64,000 nucleotides of DNA from Cytophagales bacterium. Lineage in GTDB: Bacteria; Bacteroidota; Bacteroidia; Cytophagales; Cyclobacteriaceae. The DNA lies in contig JAKSDO010000222.1 in assembly GCA_022360055.1 (NCBI GenBank), forward strand, positions 1 through 64,000, read 5' to 3'. The position numbers and the translations under genes are program-made. Positions 1 through 8,963 of the stretch are shown piece by piece. The notes below the pieces were generated by a model. That model had not been told where the DNA came from. It made no database searches and was given only the letters and a program-made list of their open reading frames with translations. Position 1 is the stretch's first letter. Each line of letters starts with the position of its first letter.

Positions 1-3000
1 CAAATTGGATAAATTGAATATCTCGACAGGCAGGCTTGTCAGACCGCCTCCTGCTATTCTTAAATCGAGCAGGCCGGTTAAATTGCCGATCTCCGGGGGT
101 AAATTCATAGAATCACTGCCATCCATATGTAAGTCTAATAGACGCAGGTTGGACAGATTACCTATTTCCGGCGGAACTTCAAACATTTGATTTGATATTA
201 AAAGAAGGGTATCCAGCCCAGATAGATTTCCGATCTCCGGGGGGAGGCTGGTTAACTGGCTAAACCATAACCACATTTTTCTCAGGTTTGACAAGTTGCC
301 GATCTCCGGGGGAAGATCTCCGGGCAGATATCTGAACAAAAAAACAATCTCTGTAACATAACCGTCCGGATCCAGGGTAATCCCACCCCAGGTGCTCATG
401 TCGTCCGTAAACTCCCCGTTTACCTTCCATTCCATACCCGCAGGGAGCGACCAATTGTCCCCGTCGTTGTTGTTGTACAGGGCGATCAGCGCCTCTCGTT
501 CTTTTTGAAGCACGGTATCGCGAAGCGAATAAACATAGATCGAATCAAACTGCTCGTACGGTGAGTTGCCCGACTGATGGAAGGAAGATAGCCGGTACGC
601 ATAGCTTAAACCGACCTGTGTCCCGGTATCCAGGTAGCTGACCACATCCGAGGCCACACTGTCCAGCCAGACAAACCCGGCCCCGTTTTCATTCCGTTCG
701 ATAATAAACCCGTCTTCGTTATCCGAATTGTCTGTCCAGGTGAGCTCCACATGGTTGGGCAGGGTGAGCCCGGCCACCAGGTCCGAAGGTGCCTGCGGCC
801 CCTGCGTGGACTGCCGGTCGTAGATCGCACGGACCTCCGCCCTGCTCAGGGCCCGGTCGTAGATCTGTACCTCATCGATGTTCCCGTCAAAGTGACGCTC
901 GTAGAAAAGCGAGCCCCCCACCAGCACCGGGTTCGAAAAATGCAGCATCGTCCCCTGAACCGCCGCATAGGCTGTGTCCACCTCCCCGTTGATGAAGAGC
1001 CTTGCCGAGTCCCCGTCATAGGTGGCCGCAGCATATACCCAGGTATTCAGCGGAAGCTCCGATTTTGACGGGTACTTCACCAACTGGTCCGTCAACCCGA
1101 TCCGCAGGTGAAGATACTTGTCCCCCGTCCCTTCCACCAGCATGGCATAGCTGATGTTCGGGGAGCCCTCCTGAAGGCCCTTTGTGATGATCCGCTGGTC
1201 GTTCTTATAGCTGTTCAGGTAGACCCACGCCCCCAGCGTGAGCTCCGAAAGGTCCAGGCCCGGATTGTAGTCCACCGCCAGGTAATCGTCCACCGCATCG
1301 AAGGCATATGCCGAATCCGAAGCGCCAAAGCGGTCCGCCGTACGGGAAATACCTCCCTGCTCCGAAACGGTTTGCCCATAGTTCGACCGGTCCGCCGAAC
1401 CGCCCGCAAACGGGAGGTCCAGCAACAGGTCCGGATCCAGGGGCAGGTGCAGGGTAACGGATTTTTCATTGCCGTACCCGGAATTGCCCGCCGTATTGAA
1501 GGAAGCCAGACGGTAGGTATAGCTGACCCCCATGGCCACAGTGGCGTCCGTATACGAGGTCACGTTCACACCGATGCTGTCCAGCAGTGTGTAAGCGCCC
1601 CCGCTCTGGCTCCTTTCCAGCAGGAATCCCTGTTCATTATTCGAATCGTCCACCCAGCTCAGCCCGACCGAGGTGTCGGCCAGTGCCGATACATACAGGT
1701 ATTTCGGAGCATTGGCCGGCACCGGCTCGTGGTAGGTCAGCTCCAGGTAATCGACCACCTGGTAATACCCCAGGGCTAGGATATGAAGCTCATAGGTCCC
1801 GGCCGAATCGAAGTAAATGTTCCCGGCTTCCATCAGGCCCCAGTAGGAGGTTCCGTAGGCCGACTCCGGGCCCGTGATCGTCGAAGTATCCCCCACAAAG
1901 ACGATCGGACCGATCCCCGGGATGTTGAATTCATAACCGTCGGGCCAGAAGACATCCGGCCCGGCGGCGCTGCCGCACCGGAGCCACAGCCCGAGGTCGT
2001 AGGTGCCGGCGTTGGGCACGGTAAAACCAAAGGAGATCTCATCCCCGGAATCAAAGACCTTGACCGCCTGCCCGTTGCTATTGACCGGGCTGGATCCGAC
2101 TCCCACAGCGCCATTCGAACCCACGTCACTAAGGATTATGAAATTATCTTCGATCTCGTACCTGACAGTGATCTCACTTACATCGACGGTATCGGAATTG
2201 CTGTATCCCGAAGATCCGCCGGAATTAAATGCCGACAGCCGGTAGATGTATTCATTGCCGAGAAGGGTTGTTGAATCGATGTAGCTCGTGCTGTCGGCTG
2301 CCAGGCTGTCCAGGTACTGGAAGCCGGCCCGGTTGGTGTTCCGTTCTACAACAAATCCGTCTTCGTTGGAAGCGTTGTCCTGCCAGGTGAGCTGCACGTG
2401 CTGCGGAAAGATGACCGAGGTGTTCAGACTGCCGGGAACCCCTGGCAGGTCCCCCAGGGTGTAGAGCTCCGAGATCTCCGAAGAAGTCAGTGCGCGGTTG
2501 TAGGCATACACTTCGTCGATCCGGCCGTGAAAAAAACGGGTATAACTCACGGACTTGCTCATATACAGGGGAAAGTCGGTGCCTGTGATCAGGCCGGTGG
2601 CTGTTTGTTCGGTGTCCGGTACACCATTGATGTAGATCTTCATCTTGCTTCCGTCGTAGGTTGCTGCCAGGTGGGTCCAGGTATTCAGGGGAACGGCGGT
2701 GCCGGAGGTCATTTTCAGATAGGTGCCGTCCAGGGTCAGGCGGAATTGTGGGTATTTGTCATCGGTGCCGCTGAGCAGCAGGGAATACAGGTATTTGGGA
2801 TCGGTACTCCGTTCCCGGGACAGGATCCGGGCGTCATTTGTATAGCTGTCCACATAGATCCAGACGGACAGGGTGAGGTAGTCCACATCCAGGGAAGGGT
2901 CATCGGCAATCTCGATGTTGTCGTCCACCCCGTCGAACTGGTAGGCGCTGTTGGAGTTTCCAAAGCGGTCGGAGGCCGGAACAGGGCCGTTCACATGGGT

Positions 3001-3147
3001 GGTATGTCCGATAGTGCTCGAATCAACGGCATTCCCGTTAAAGGGCAGGTAAAGCACCAGGCTGTCCGAAAGGGTGAGTTGGGCAGAGGCAACGCCAGCA
3101 TACAGGAAAAAAATAACAAATGTCGATTTTAAAAAAATTATCTTCAT
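1..3147 (-). CDS. Secreted LamG / fibronectin III / leucine-rich-repeat protein (C-terminus beyond left edge)
   Basis: The frame is open from an ATG at 3147 down to base 1 with no stop, giving 1049 visible residues. A signal peptide covers about residues 1-23 and ends SAQ. Reading the translation gives this order: LamG (concanavalin-like) about 24-225, FN3 about 229-325, a CBM-like beta domain about 325-472 starting YEIED, FN3 about 472-562, a second LamG about 565-772, a third FN3 about 782-879, then an LRR N-cap and leucine-rich repeats built on LPPEIGNLSNL from about 939 to the edge. The two LamG modules share phrases such as DRFGxSxSAYxFDxVDD, which points to internal duplication. It is probably a surface adhesin or glycan-binding protein; a C-terminal secretion-sorting domain would lie outside the window. 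The gene reads as more GC-rich than its neighbours, which suggests transfer or a different selective regime. No catalytic residues were recognised. Confidence 0.85.
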   Translation of the reverse strand, partial: MKIIFLKSTFVIFFLYAGVASAQLTLSDSLVLYLPFNGNAVDSSTIGHTTHVNGPVPASDRFGNSNSAYQFDGVDDNIEIADDPSLDVDYLTLSVWIYVDSYTNDARILSRERSTDPKYLYSLLLSGTDDKYPQFRLTLDGTYLKMTSGTAVPLNTWTHLAATYDGSKMKIYINGVPDTEQTATGLITGTDFPLYMSKSVSYTRFFHGRIDEVYAYNRALTSSEISELYTLGDLPGVPGSLNTSVIFPQHVQLTWQDNASNEDGFVVERNTNRAGFQYLDSLAADSTSYIDSTTLLGNEYIYRLSAFNSGGSSGYSNSDTVDVSEITVRYEIEDNFIILSDVGSNGAVGVGSSPVNSNGQAVKVFDSGDEISFGFTVPNAGTYDLGLWLRCGSAAGPDVFWPDGYEFNIPGIGPIVFVGDTSTITGPESAYGTSYWGLMEAGNIYFDSAGTYELHILALGYYQVVDYLELTYHEPVPANAPKYLYVSALADTSVGLSWVDDSNNEQGFLLERSQSGGAYTLLDSIGVNVTSYTDATVAMGVSYTYRLASFNTAGNSGYGNEKSVTLHLPLDPDLLLDLPFAGGSADRSNYGQTVSEQGGISRTADRFGASDSAYAFDAVDDYLAVDYNPGLDLSELTLGAWVYLNSYKNDQRIITKGLQEGSPNISYAMLVEGTGDKYLHLRIGLTDQLVKYPSKSELPLNTWVYAAATYDGDSARLFINGEVDTAYAAVQGTMLHFSNPVLVGGSLFYERHFDGNIDEVQIYDRALSRAEVRAIYDRQSTQGPQAPSDLVAGLTLPNHVELTWTDNSDNEDGFIIERNENGAGFVWLDSVASDVVSYLDTGTQVGLSYAYRLSSFHQSGNSPYEQFDSIYVYSLRDTVLQKEREALIALYNNNDGDNWSLPAGMEWKVNGEFTDDMSTWGGITLDPDGYVTEIVFLFRYLPGDLPPEIGNLSNLRKMWLWFSQLTSLPPEIGNLSGLDTLLLISNQMFEVPPEIGNLSNLRLLDLHMDGSDSMNLPPEIGNLTGLLDLRIAGGGLTSLPVEIFNLSNL

Positions 3148-3243
3148 ATCTAAAAAATTTCACACATAAATATCCCGCACAATTCCGACAGAATCGAAAT
3201 TGTGTTTACTCAATGCGTATCCCCCGATTTATGATATAGTGCG

Positions 3244-3271
3244 AAAAAACCTCTTAAAAAAAACAGAGAGG
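3244..3271 (-). terminator. Weak hairpin with T-run upstream of the LRR protein
   Basis: On the minus strand a CCTCT / AGAGG stem with a 12-nt loop is followed by six T. It lies about 100 bp upstream of the LRR gene and would stop transcription arriving from the right, or act as an attenuator. The 5-bp stem is short, so support is weak. Confidence 0.25.
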
Positions 3272-4095
3272 CTATTTCGAGCCAAGAAGTCATCTGTGAA
3301 TTTGAAATATCTGCGAAGGTGTTTCCTCTGAAGGAAAATAATATGCAAATATTTTTAAACAAAATTACTGTATAATAACGTTATGAGCCAAATTCTTTTC
3401 AACTTATTTTTGGTAATGTAAGCTTTTGATTTTAAACCAAAAAAATTACAAATGTTACTATGAGCCGATAAATATCAAGTGTTTTTATCACAACTTTCCA
3501 CTTCACGTAACCGTCTTGCTTAAATCGCCCTATAACCCGGGCGGGACGGACAGGTTAATTATCCGGGTAAATATCTAAAAACATTTTACAACAATTTTTA
3601 TCTACACTGGGTAAATCAGGAGTGATGATCCGGGAATACACGATCATGCCGCGCCGGATTGAAGCCCGGCCATGGTCCTGCTATAAGGCCGTGCACGCTT
3701 CAACGTGAATGCCTGGCGGCGATTACACATGTACTGGAAGAGATACGGAAGCTATGCCGGACAGAACGCTAATCGGGAGCGAACGGATCAGCGTTAAAGA
3801 AGTGTGCCGGGAAGAATCCCGACCGGCCAACGCACCATCCATCCGGATCCGTGCTGTTTTGGAAATACCCCACTGCACGTTCGGATGAGAGTAATTTTGT
3901 CCGGTACTTAGATGACCGATGATCGCAATCTTTGCCCTTCAGACGATCTTGCCAATAACCGTTTTAGTATTTTTTCTGCGGAATTTAGGGTTGATCCGTT
4001 AATTCATTCGCCTTTTGATTGTATTTTTCGTATAACATTAGAAAAAGAAGATGAATTACGATCTTACTGCATGGTTCACAATATGATTGCTAAAT
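3272..4095. other. Gene-poor gap, probably decayed DNA
   Basis: No convincing gene was found. Bases 3600-3900 look richer in GC than the flanks and are full of stop codons in all frames, as expected for a decayed gene. A 65-codon plus-strand frame at 3912-4109 has no recognisable motif and overlaps the next remnant, so it is not called as a gene. Confidence 0.4.
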
Positions 4096-4356
4096 ATGGA
4101 GATCATTGAAGTATTATTTTTGGTTTTTTGTGCAGTAGTTTCCTTCTACGCAGGTTACATATATTGGAAGACCGGTTCCTTAAAAGGACGTGACCCCTAC
4201 GACAAGAGCACTTGGAATTGATCTTCTTATGGGATCATTTTTGTGATTGCCATTTCCTCACTTCAAAAAAGCTCATTTGTTTTCAAAGATGATAGTTTTT
4301 ATGATGGCGGTGTGTATAATACGTTGGATTTAGCAAACGTTCTGTTTCAGCTTTAA
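4096..4356 (+). pseudogene. Small membrane-protein remnant with in-frame stop
   Basis: An ATG at 4096 opens a 41-codon frame with a hydrophobic N-terminus followed by YIYWKTGSLKGRDPYDKSTWN. A TGA at 4219-4221 interrupts it. The same frame then continues for 45 codons, through SSYGIIFVIAISS and on to a TAA at 4354. Continued protein-like composition after the stop suggests a nonsense mutation, perhaps TGG to TGA. The family is not recognised. It could instead be a genuine 41-residue single-pass membrane protein. Confidence 0.35.
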
Positions 4357-4718
4357 AATCCCGACAACAAAGAAACTGAATATAATTGGAAAGGCTTTAA
4401 ACGAACCGACTGAAAATAATCCAGTCAGGACCTTTGCCCGGTTGACAACCAATGCAGCACCAGGCAGCCATAAAAAAATACAGATATTGTTTCACGATCA
4501 TGAGATTTTGGATTCAATATCACACTATTGAGACGCTTTGCAAAGCGGGCATTGTTAAGTTTTAATTATGAAGAAGGCAACATTACTTTTCGAAACTTCA
4601 TATAAAAAAAATATGTTTGAGTGGCCTTTATCGGATCATGTGAAAGTATCACTTCATGAATTAGATTCATCATGTAAATCACTGATTCCATAATCAGTTC
4701 TGTTAAAACTGGTGTTAA

Positions 4719-5627
4719 ATGAATAAGAATACTTTGAAAAAACTAGTATTATTATGCCTCCTAGCAGCGACTATTGCCACTTGCAAAGTTTCAAACGATC
4801 AGGTCCGGGATGCGGAAAAAGAAGGATTTTCGTTTGCCTTTTTGACCGATATCCATCTTAAGCCCGAGTCACTGGAAGCATTTGAAATGGTTATCGATAC
4901 GGTTAATACCCTCGATATTGATTTTGTGCTGACCGGCGGAGATATGGTTTATGACGTACTGAGAGGGAACAAGTCGCGATCGGATGCTCTGTTTACGCTT
5001 TACAAAAATGCATCTGAGAAAATTAACGTTCCGGTCTATAACTGTATTGGCAACCACGAACTTTTTGGAATCTATGAAGAAAGTGTAGAGGATTCACTGC
5101 ATCCGGATTATAAGTATGGAATGTATGAACGGTATTTTGGTAGGACCTATTACTCATTTGATCATAAAGGATGGCATTTTGTGGTGTTGAATTCCATAGA
5201 AGAGCAAAATAAACGTTACATCGGGAGTATAAGCGAGGAGCAGTTGCTATGGCTAAAGGAGGATCTGGCAAAGATTTATCCTGATACGCCCCTTGTAATT
5301 ACCTTGCATATACCATTGGTTTCAACGTTTCCCCAGATCTATCCAAAACCTTCAAATTCCGGAGGATATAAAGGATTGAGAAACCAGGCCAGGTTGATGA
5401 AAATAGTTGAGGGCTATAATTTGAAACTTGTGCTGCAGGGCCATCTTCATTGGCTGGAGGATATAAATGTGATGGGCAAGACAAGATACATCACAGGAGG
5501 TGCCGTAGCAGGTCGTCCGTCATGGAAAGGAAAAAGGCACGGTGAGGAGGGATTCCTCAAAATTCATATTGCCGGTGAAGAAATCTCTTGGGATTTTATC
5601 GATTATGGATGGGAGAATCCCTTATAG
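4719..5627 (+). CDS. Calcineurin-like metallophosphoesterase lipoprotein
   Basis: The 302-residue protein starts with a lipoprotein signal (lipobox ending IATC, Cys22), so it is probably anchored in the periplasm or outer membrane. The metallophosphoesterase motifs are complete and in order: DIH at 44-46, GGD at 73-75, GNHE at 111-114, a lone His near 197 and GHLH at 241-244. Together these make the two-metal site of this family. The substrate cannot be told from sequence; secreted members of the family act on nucleotides, phosphodiesters or phosphoproteins. The gene stands alone, with decayed DNA upstream and a convergent gene downstream. Confidence 0.88.
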   Translation: MNKNTLKKLVLLCLLAATIATCKVSNDQVRDAEKEGFSFAFLTDIHLKPESLEAFEMVIDTVNTLDIDFVLTGGDMVYDVLRGNKSRSDALFTLYKNASEKINVPVYNCIGNHELFGIYEESVEDSLHPDYKYGMYERYFGRTYYSFDHKGWHFVVLNSIEEQNKRYIGSISEEQLLWLKEDLAKIYPDTPLVITLHIPLVSTFPQIYPKPSNSGGYKGLRNQARLMKIVEGYNLKLVLQGHLHWLEDINVMGKTRYITGGAVAGRPSWKGKRHGEEGFLKIHIAGEEISWDFIDYGWENPL

Positions 5628-5746
5628 TTTCTCGGATTCAACTACCAAAAGCTGAACTTTATCCGATATTTGCTTTTCAATGTATGCGCGCGTCAGGTTT
5701 TTGAGAATAATTCTCCCTAAGAAAAAGAATCACTATCCTGGCTGCC

Positions 5747-5765
5747 GGCACGGCCAATCCGTGCC
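5747..5765. terminator. Perfect hairpin between convergent genes
   Basis: GGCACGG-CCAAT-CCGTGCC forms a perfect 7-bp stem in the 196-bp space between the phosphoesterase (plus) and the lysine-rich gene (minus). Its place between convergent genes suggests a shared terminator, but neither strand has a clear T-run after the stem. Confidence 0.35.
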
Positions 5766-5823
5766 TCCTTGTGAAGGACATTGCCCGGTAGAATCCACCG
5801 GCGGGAGAAGGACGTTCGGACCT

Positions 5824-6393
5824 TCATCGATTTTCTTTCCAGCCCTCCGACCTAATGATGGCATTTCTCCTTGACTTTGCTGCCGCCTGTACGGTTACTC
5901 GTGTTTCTCTCGAGATAAATTGCCCCAGGGCATGCAGATCTGAGATTTTTCTTAGGAGTGAAATAGCGTCCCTGGCATTAAAACTTATACTGATTTGAGT
6001 AGGATCCGGAGTTTGCGCGGAGGCAGCTTCGATCTTTTCCGGTTTTGACACTGGGATATCTTCTTTTTTATCAATCTTCGCCTTCTTTTTAACCGCTTTT
6101 TTAGCGGAGTTTTTTTTCTTTTGGTCTTTAGATTTGCTTGCTTTCAGCTCACCTAGTTTTGTTTTGTGTACCTTCAGATTGGATTTTAGCTTGCTTTCTT
6201 TTTTAAGGAGCTTTTTTAATTCGCCTTTCAGGTCCTTGGCTTTTTTCTTTTTGCCATTTTTAGAGGAGATTACTTTTACTTTTTTATCGATTTTTTTTCT
6301 TCTTTCCTTCAATTCGTCTCTTTGAGATTGCAGGGCCTTAATGGATCCTTTTAGTCTCTTTCTCAAGGTGGATTTTGTTTTTGTCGTTTCCAT
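5824..6393 (-). CDS. Lysine-rich coiled-coil protein of unknown function
   Basis: The 189-residue protein starts at ATG 6393. Residues 1-110 are extremely basic and heptad-like, with many K/E/L repeats and runs such as KKKAK, so a coiled coil that binds nucleic acid or another polyanion is plausible. About residues 130-180 form a different segment rich in A, S, I and L (FNARDAISLLRKISDL), probably a small folded domain. No signal peptide or membrane segment is seen. The composition recalls histone-like or polyphosphate-binding basic proteins, but no family is recognised. A polyphosphate-related CHAD/CYTH pair lies 300 bp away on the other strand, which may be coincidental. Low sequence complexity limits confidence in function, less so in the gene itself. 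Confidence 0.6.
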   Translation of the reverse strand: METTKTKSTLRKRLKGSIKALQSQRDELKERRKKIDKKVKVISSKNGKKKKAKDLKGELKKLLKKESKLKSNLKVHKTKLGELKASKSKDQKKKNSAKKAVKKKAKIDKKEDIPVSKPEKIEAASAQTPDPTQISISFNARDAISLLRKISDLHALGQFISRETRVTVQAAAKSRRNAIIRSEGWKENR

Positions 6394-6469
6394 GTCGTTA
6401 GGATATACGGTTAATATAAAATTAATTATTAATATATCTTATATAAAAAGTCGGAATGTTAATATTTAG

Positions 6470-6619
6470 TTAATATTAGGTTTTGATCCGGATCATCAGC
6501 AGCCTGCAGAAGGGCCCAATGTGCATTTTGTAGTACACATTAACTGTGAAGGTGGAGTAATCCATGCAATTGGTAATGCACACAGCTATGCCCCTGAAAA
6601 GCATTTCATTTCCAGATAA
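6470..6619 (+). pseudogene. C-terminal fragment of an unrecognised gene
   Basis: A 49-codon frame with no start codon, bounded upstream by a TAG at 6467, reads GFDPDHQQPAEGPNVHFVV and on to KHFISR before a TAA. The even composition and the FDPDH and GNAHSYAP phrases look like real protein, probably the tail of a gene whose front has been deleted. The family is not identified. Confidence 0.4.
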
Positions 6620-6704
6620 AAAAAACTGAGTTTTACCTCTAATTTTTTTGTAAATTATGACATTACAGCAAACTGAAGATCTGTGACCGCTATATAAACA
6701 TATA

Positions 6705-7583
6705 ATGGATAATCAGGGCACGTTGTCTTACTATCTTACCCAAAAAGATGTTTTTGAGAAGTATTATGTCCGAATACTTTACAGGCAGAAAGCATCCCAT
6801 ATTCACCATTTAAGATTGGCCATTAAAAGACTTCGAACCCTCTTCATGCTCATTGAGCTTGCCAGCAATGGAAAATTCACGAAAAAAGAGTATGACCTGA
6901 TGTATTCGAAATTGTTCAAAGCGGCAGGGAAAGTCAGGGAAACACAGCTAAATCTCCATTTAGTTCAAAAACTTGGAATTGGCAACAACAAATCGATTTC
7001 TTTGCCTTTAAGGAACATGCTCGAAGAAAATGTGAAGCGTCTGAGCGTGGAATTGCAGGCCTTTGACCTGGTTCAATATGCCGGTCTGAATTACTCACTG
7101 GAAAATCATATCAGGAACCTGCCAAGAAGCACCGTAGAGGGAGTCATTGCGGATAAAGTTAATAATGAACTCAGTAAGATACTAAAACTGACCCAAAATT
7201 ATGCAAGCAAACCCGATTTGCATAAACTGCGGATGCGCATCCGGATTGTTAAAGAACTACTTGTTCTACTGAGCAACATTAAGAGGCTCAAGTATCCTAA
7301 GGTTCTGGACTTTAAGCACATCTATAATTGCTTGGGAAATTGGCATGACCATTACGTATTAACCAAAACACTGAGATCTTTGCTGAAAGATGACCGAAAA
7401 AACGCCGAGCGACCAAACCAGGCTGATGTCATACAACGAAGCCGTAACAAGGAGCGTGAATTAGAAGAATTATCCTCTGCCATGCTGATCAGGCAATATA
7501 AGACCCTGCAAAGGTTTACCCAGAAGGGGCCAGGGTTCATGCGACAACCTCCCGGATCATCAGAATATTCATTGGCAAATTGA
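6705..7583 (+). CDS. CHAD domain protein
   Basis: This 292-residue, all-helical, strongly basic protein carries the CHAD hallmark near the N-terminus (SHIHHLRLAIKRLRTLF, about residues 30-47), with conserved His and Arg/Lys on one helical face. A second half-repeat follows near residues 170-230 (LHKLRMRIRIVKELL). CHAD proteins bind inorganic polyphosphate through these basic patches. No signal peptide is present, so a cytoplasmic location is likely. A CYTH-domain gene starts 10 bp after its stop, making a two-gene unit. The ATG at 6705 is the first in frame and gives the full N-terminal helix. Confidence in the family is high; the biological role is inferred from the family. Confidence 0.85.
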   Translation: MDNQGTLSYYLTQKDVFEKYYVRILYRQKASHIHHLRLAIKRLRTLFMLIELASNGKFTKKEYDLMYSKLFKAAGKVRETQLNLHLVQKLGIGNNKSISLPLRNMLEENVKRLSVELQAFDLVQYAGLNYSLENHIRNLPRSTVEGVIADKVNNELSKILKLTQNYASKPDLHKLRMRIRIVKELLVLLSNIKRLKYPKVLDFKHIYNCLGNWHDHYVLTKTLRSLLKDDRKNAERPNQADVIQRSRNKERELEELSSAMLIRQYKTLQRFTQKGPGFMRQPPGSSEYSLAN

Positions 7584-7592
7584 AGAGATGTA

Positions 7593-8186
7593 ATGCTCGA
7601 TCATCATTCGGAAATAGAGTTGCGGTTTTTAGTGCGGGGTGAAAGCTGGAAGACCTCTGCCCGGGCCGTAAAAATTGAACAGCGTTACATTTCACTTAAT
7701 CCCGATCGATCTGTGCGGATTCGACGATCTGGTAATCGGGGATTTCTAACCATTAAAGGGAGCAGACAACACAATGTGAATTTAGAATATGAATGGCCCA
7801 TTCCTTCTGACCAGGCACTGGATATGTTCAAGCATCCTCAATTGTTTGAAGGCTACCCTATTGTTAAAAACAGATATACAATCCCGGAAAATCGGTTTAC
7901 ATGGAAAGAAAGAAACCTGGAATGGCACATTGATGAATTTTTAGATGAAAATTATCCCCTTTGCATTGCCGAGATAGAATTAGTCGATATCAGAACTGAA
8001 GCTGAAAAAGCGGCATTGACAAATTTGATTTTGGAATCATTGCCGAAGTGGGTGGGGTACCAGATCAATGCGGATCAGCATCCGGACGAGGCAAGGTACC
8101 ATAATGTACACCTGGCAAAAAGACCTGTTTCGCATTGGGAATTCAATGAAAAAAAACAATTGATGGATCGTATATTGAAGGTGTAA
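7593..8186 (+). CDS. CYTH domain protein (triphosphate-binding tunnel fold)
   Basis: The 197-residue protein has the CYTH signature EIELRFLV at residues 7-14, then the tunnel-strand motifs QRYIS, VRIRRSG, FLTIKG, KNRY, WHIDEF and AEIEL, in the usual order. CYTH enzymes bind triphosphate-containing substrates with metal ions (adenylate cyclase CyaB, thiamine triphosphatase, tripolyphosphatase). The C-terminal part (VGYQINADQHPDEARYHN) is typical of the bacterial short CYTH group. The gene lies 10 bp after a CHAD gene, and the two domains are often fused in one protein, so a shared role in polyphosphate or tripolyphosphate binding or hydrolysis is the best inference. It is probably cytoplasmic. 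Confidence 0.85.
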   Translation: MLDHHSEIELRFLVRGESWKTSARAVKIEQRYISLNPDRSVRIRRSGNRGFLTIKGSRQHNVNLEYEWPIPSDQALDMFKHPQLFEGYPIVKNRYTIPENRFTWKERNLEWHIDEFLDENYPLCIAEIELVDIRTEAEKAALTNLILESLPKWVGYQINADQHPDEARYHNVHLAKRPVSHWEFNEKKQLMDRILKV

Positions 8187-8426
8187 AACTTTTTTATTGG
8201 GGTAACAGAGCGACCGAATTTTCGGAGTCATAAGGATATGGGAAAAACTAAGGCCGTATTTTGCCATGGAAGACATAGAAAACCAAGTGAAATATTGGGA
8301 TAATGCAAAGATTATAACGTAAATTAGGGCACGACATTTTTTTTAACCAACAACTTTTCAATATGCATAATACAATCCAATCGATTCCACAGACTTTTAG
8401 GATATCAAAGCCCGTTTATTCTAGCC

Positions 8427-8640
8427 CTTAAGTAAAAAGTATCATTTCGAACGGAGTGAGCAATCTGGTTTAATCAATACTGGACTACCGCTAATAAGCC
8501 AGATCTCTCCTGACGTCGAGATGACAAGGTAGGAGCCTACCGATGACGTGTTTTTATAATAATATGTAAATCAGATAAATGCATAAGACTACGTCATTCA
8601 AATTTGTGCATTTTGCAAAAAGGTTAGGTCTCGTGATGAC
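8427..8640 (+). repeat. MITE-like intergenic repeat, copy A
   Basis: This copy begins CTTAAGT, then TATCATTTCGAACGGAGTGAG, and ends near GGTTAGGTCTCG. Its sequence matches most of the reverse complement of copy B (26999-27230), including GACGTGTTTTTATAATAATA and TACGTCATTCAAATTTGTG. The outer inverted repeats are more degraded here than in copy B. No gene lies inside it. Confidence 0.75.
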
Positions 8641-8648
8641 TAATTATT

Positions 8649-8741
8649 CATCCGTTTATGTTTTTTTAGGTTGCCGACACACAGAGAAATATGATCATGC
8701 TCATAGGTGTCTTGAGTTTGCTCCGGTCCTGCCGGTTTCAT
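8649..8741 (-). repeat. 90-bp ATGAAACCGG repeat, copy 1
   Basis: On the minus strand the unit starts ATGAAACCGGCAGGACCGG and runs to the next ATGAA exactly 90 bp on. Internal features shared with the other copies are the CCGG-N5-CCGG hairpin and GAGCATGATCATATTTCTC. This copy can be read as a 33-codon frame (8741 to 8640), but a peptide is not claimed. It directly follows MITE-like copy A. Confidence 0.8.
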
Positions 8742-8963
8742 AAGATTACAGTATTGTGAATTTCATTCACGAGGGCCAACGAACGAATACCGAAATGATA
8801 TGCTTCCTAAACCACAATACGATCATGTTGTAACTTGGAAGTAATCAAGTCTAAAAGAATCCCTTGCCAGCATCTGGGTTTAATAAATTTTACTGTTAAT
8901 TTGGTGGTTATCTTCATTCGGATCTTCTCGCTTAGTAGAGATAACCTAAATGTTAAAACCAAT
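8742..8963. other. Upstream region of the LacI-family gene
   Basis: This is AT-rich and carries no gene. A longer in-frame start for the LacI gene exists at 8835, but the 43 extra residues are unlike any LacI N-terminus, so the region is treated as non-coding leader. No exact TAnnTTTG promoter box was found. Confidence 0.4.

Noticed and set aside
751..3132. Several long plus-strand open frames within the first 3.1 kb
   Set aside because: They are shadows of the GC-rich LamG/FN3/LRR gene on the minus strand, whose translation has clear signal peptide and domains.
3912..4109. 65-codon plus-strand frame
   Set aside because: No motif, no family and overlap with a better-supported remnant; composition is not convincing.
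8835..8963. Upstream extension of the LacI-family gene to 8835
   Set aside because: The LacI helix-turn-helix begins at the ATG at 8964, and the 43 extra residues contain a hydrophobic stretch foreign to the family.
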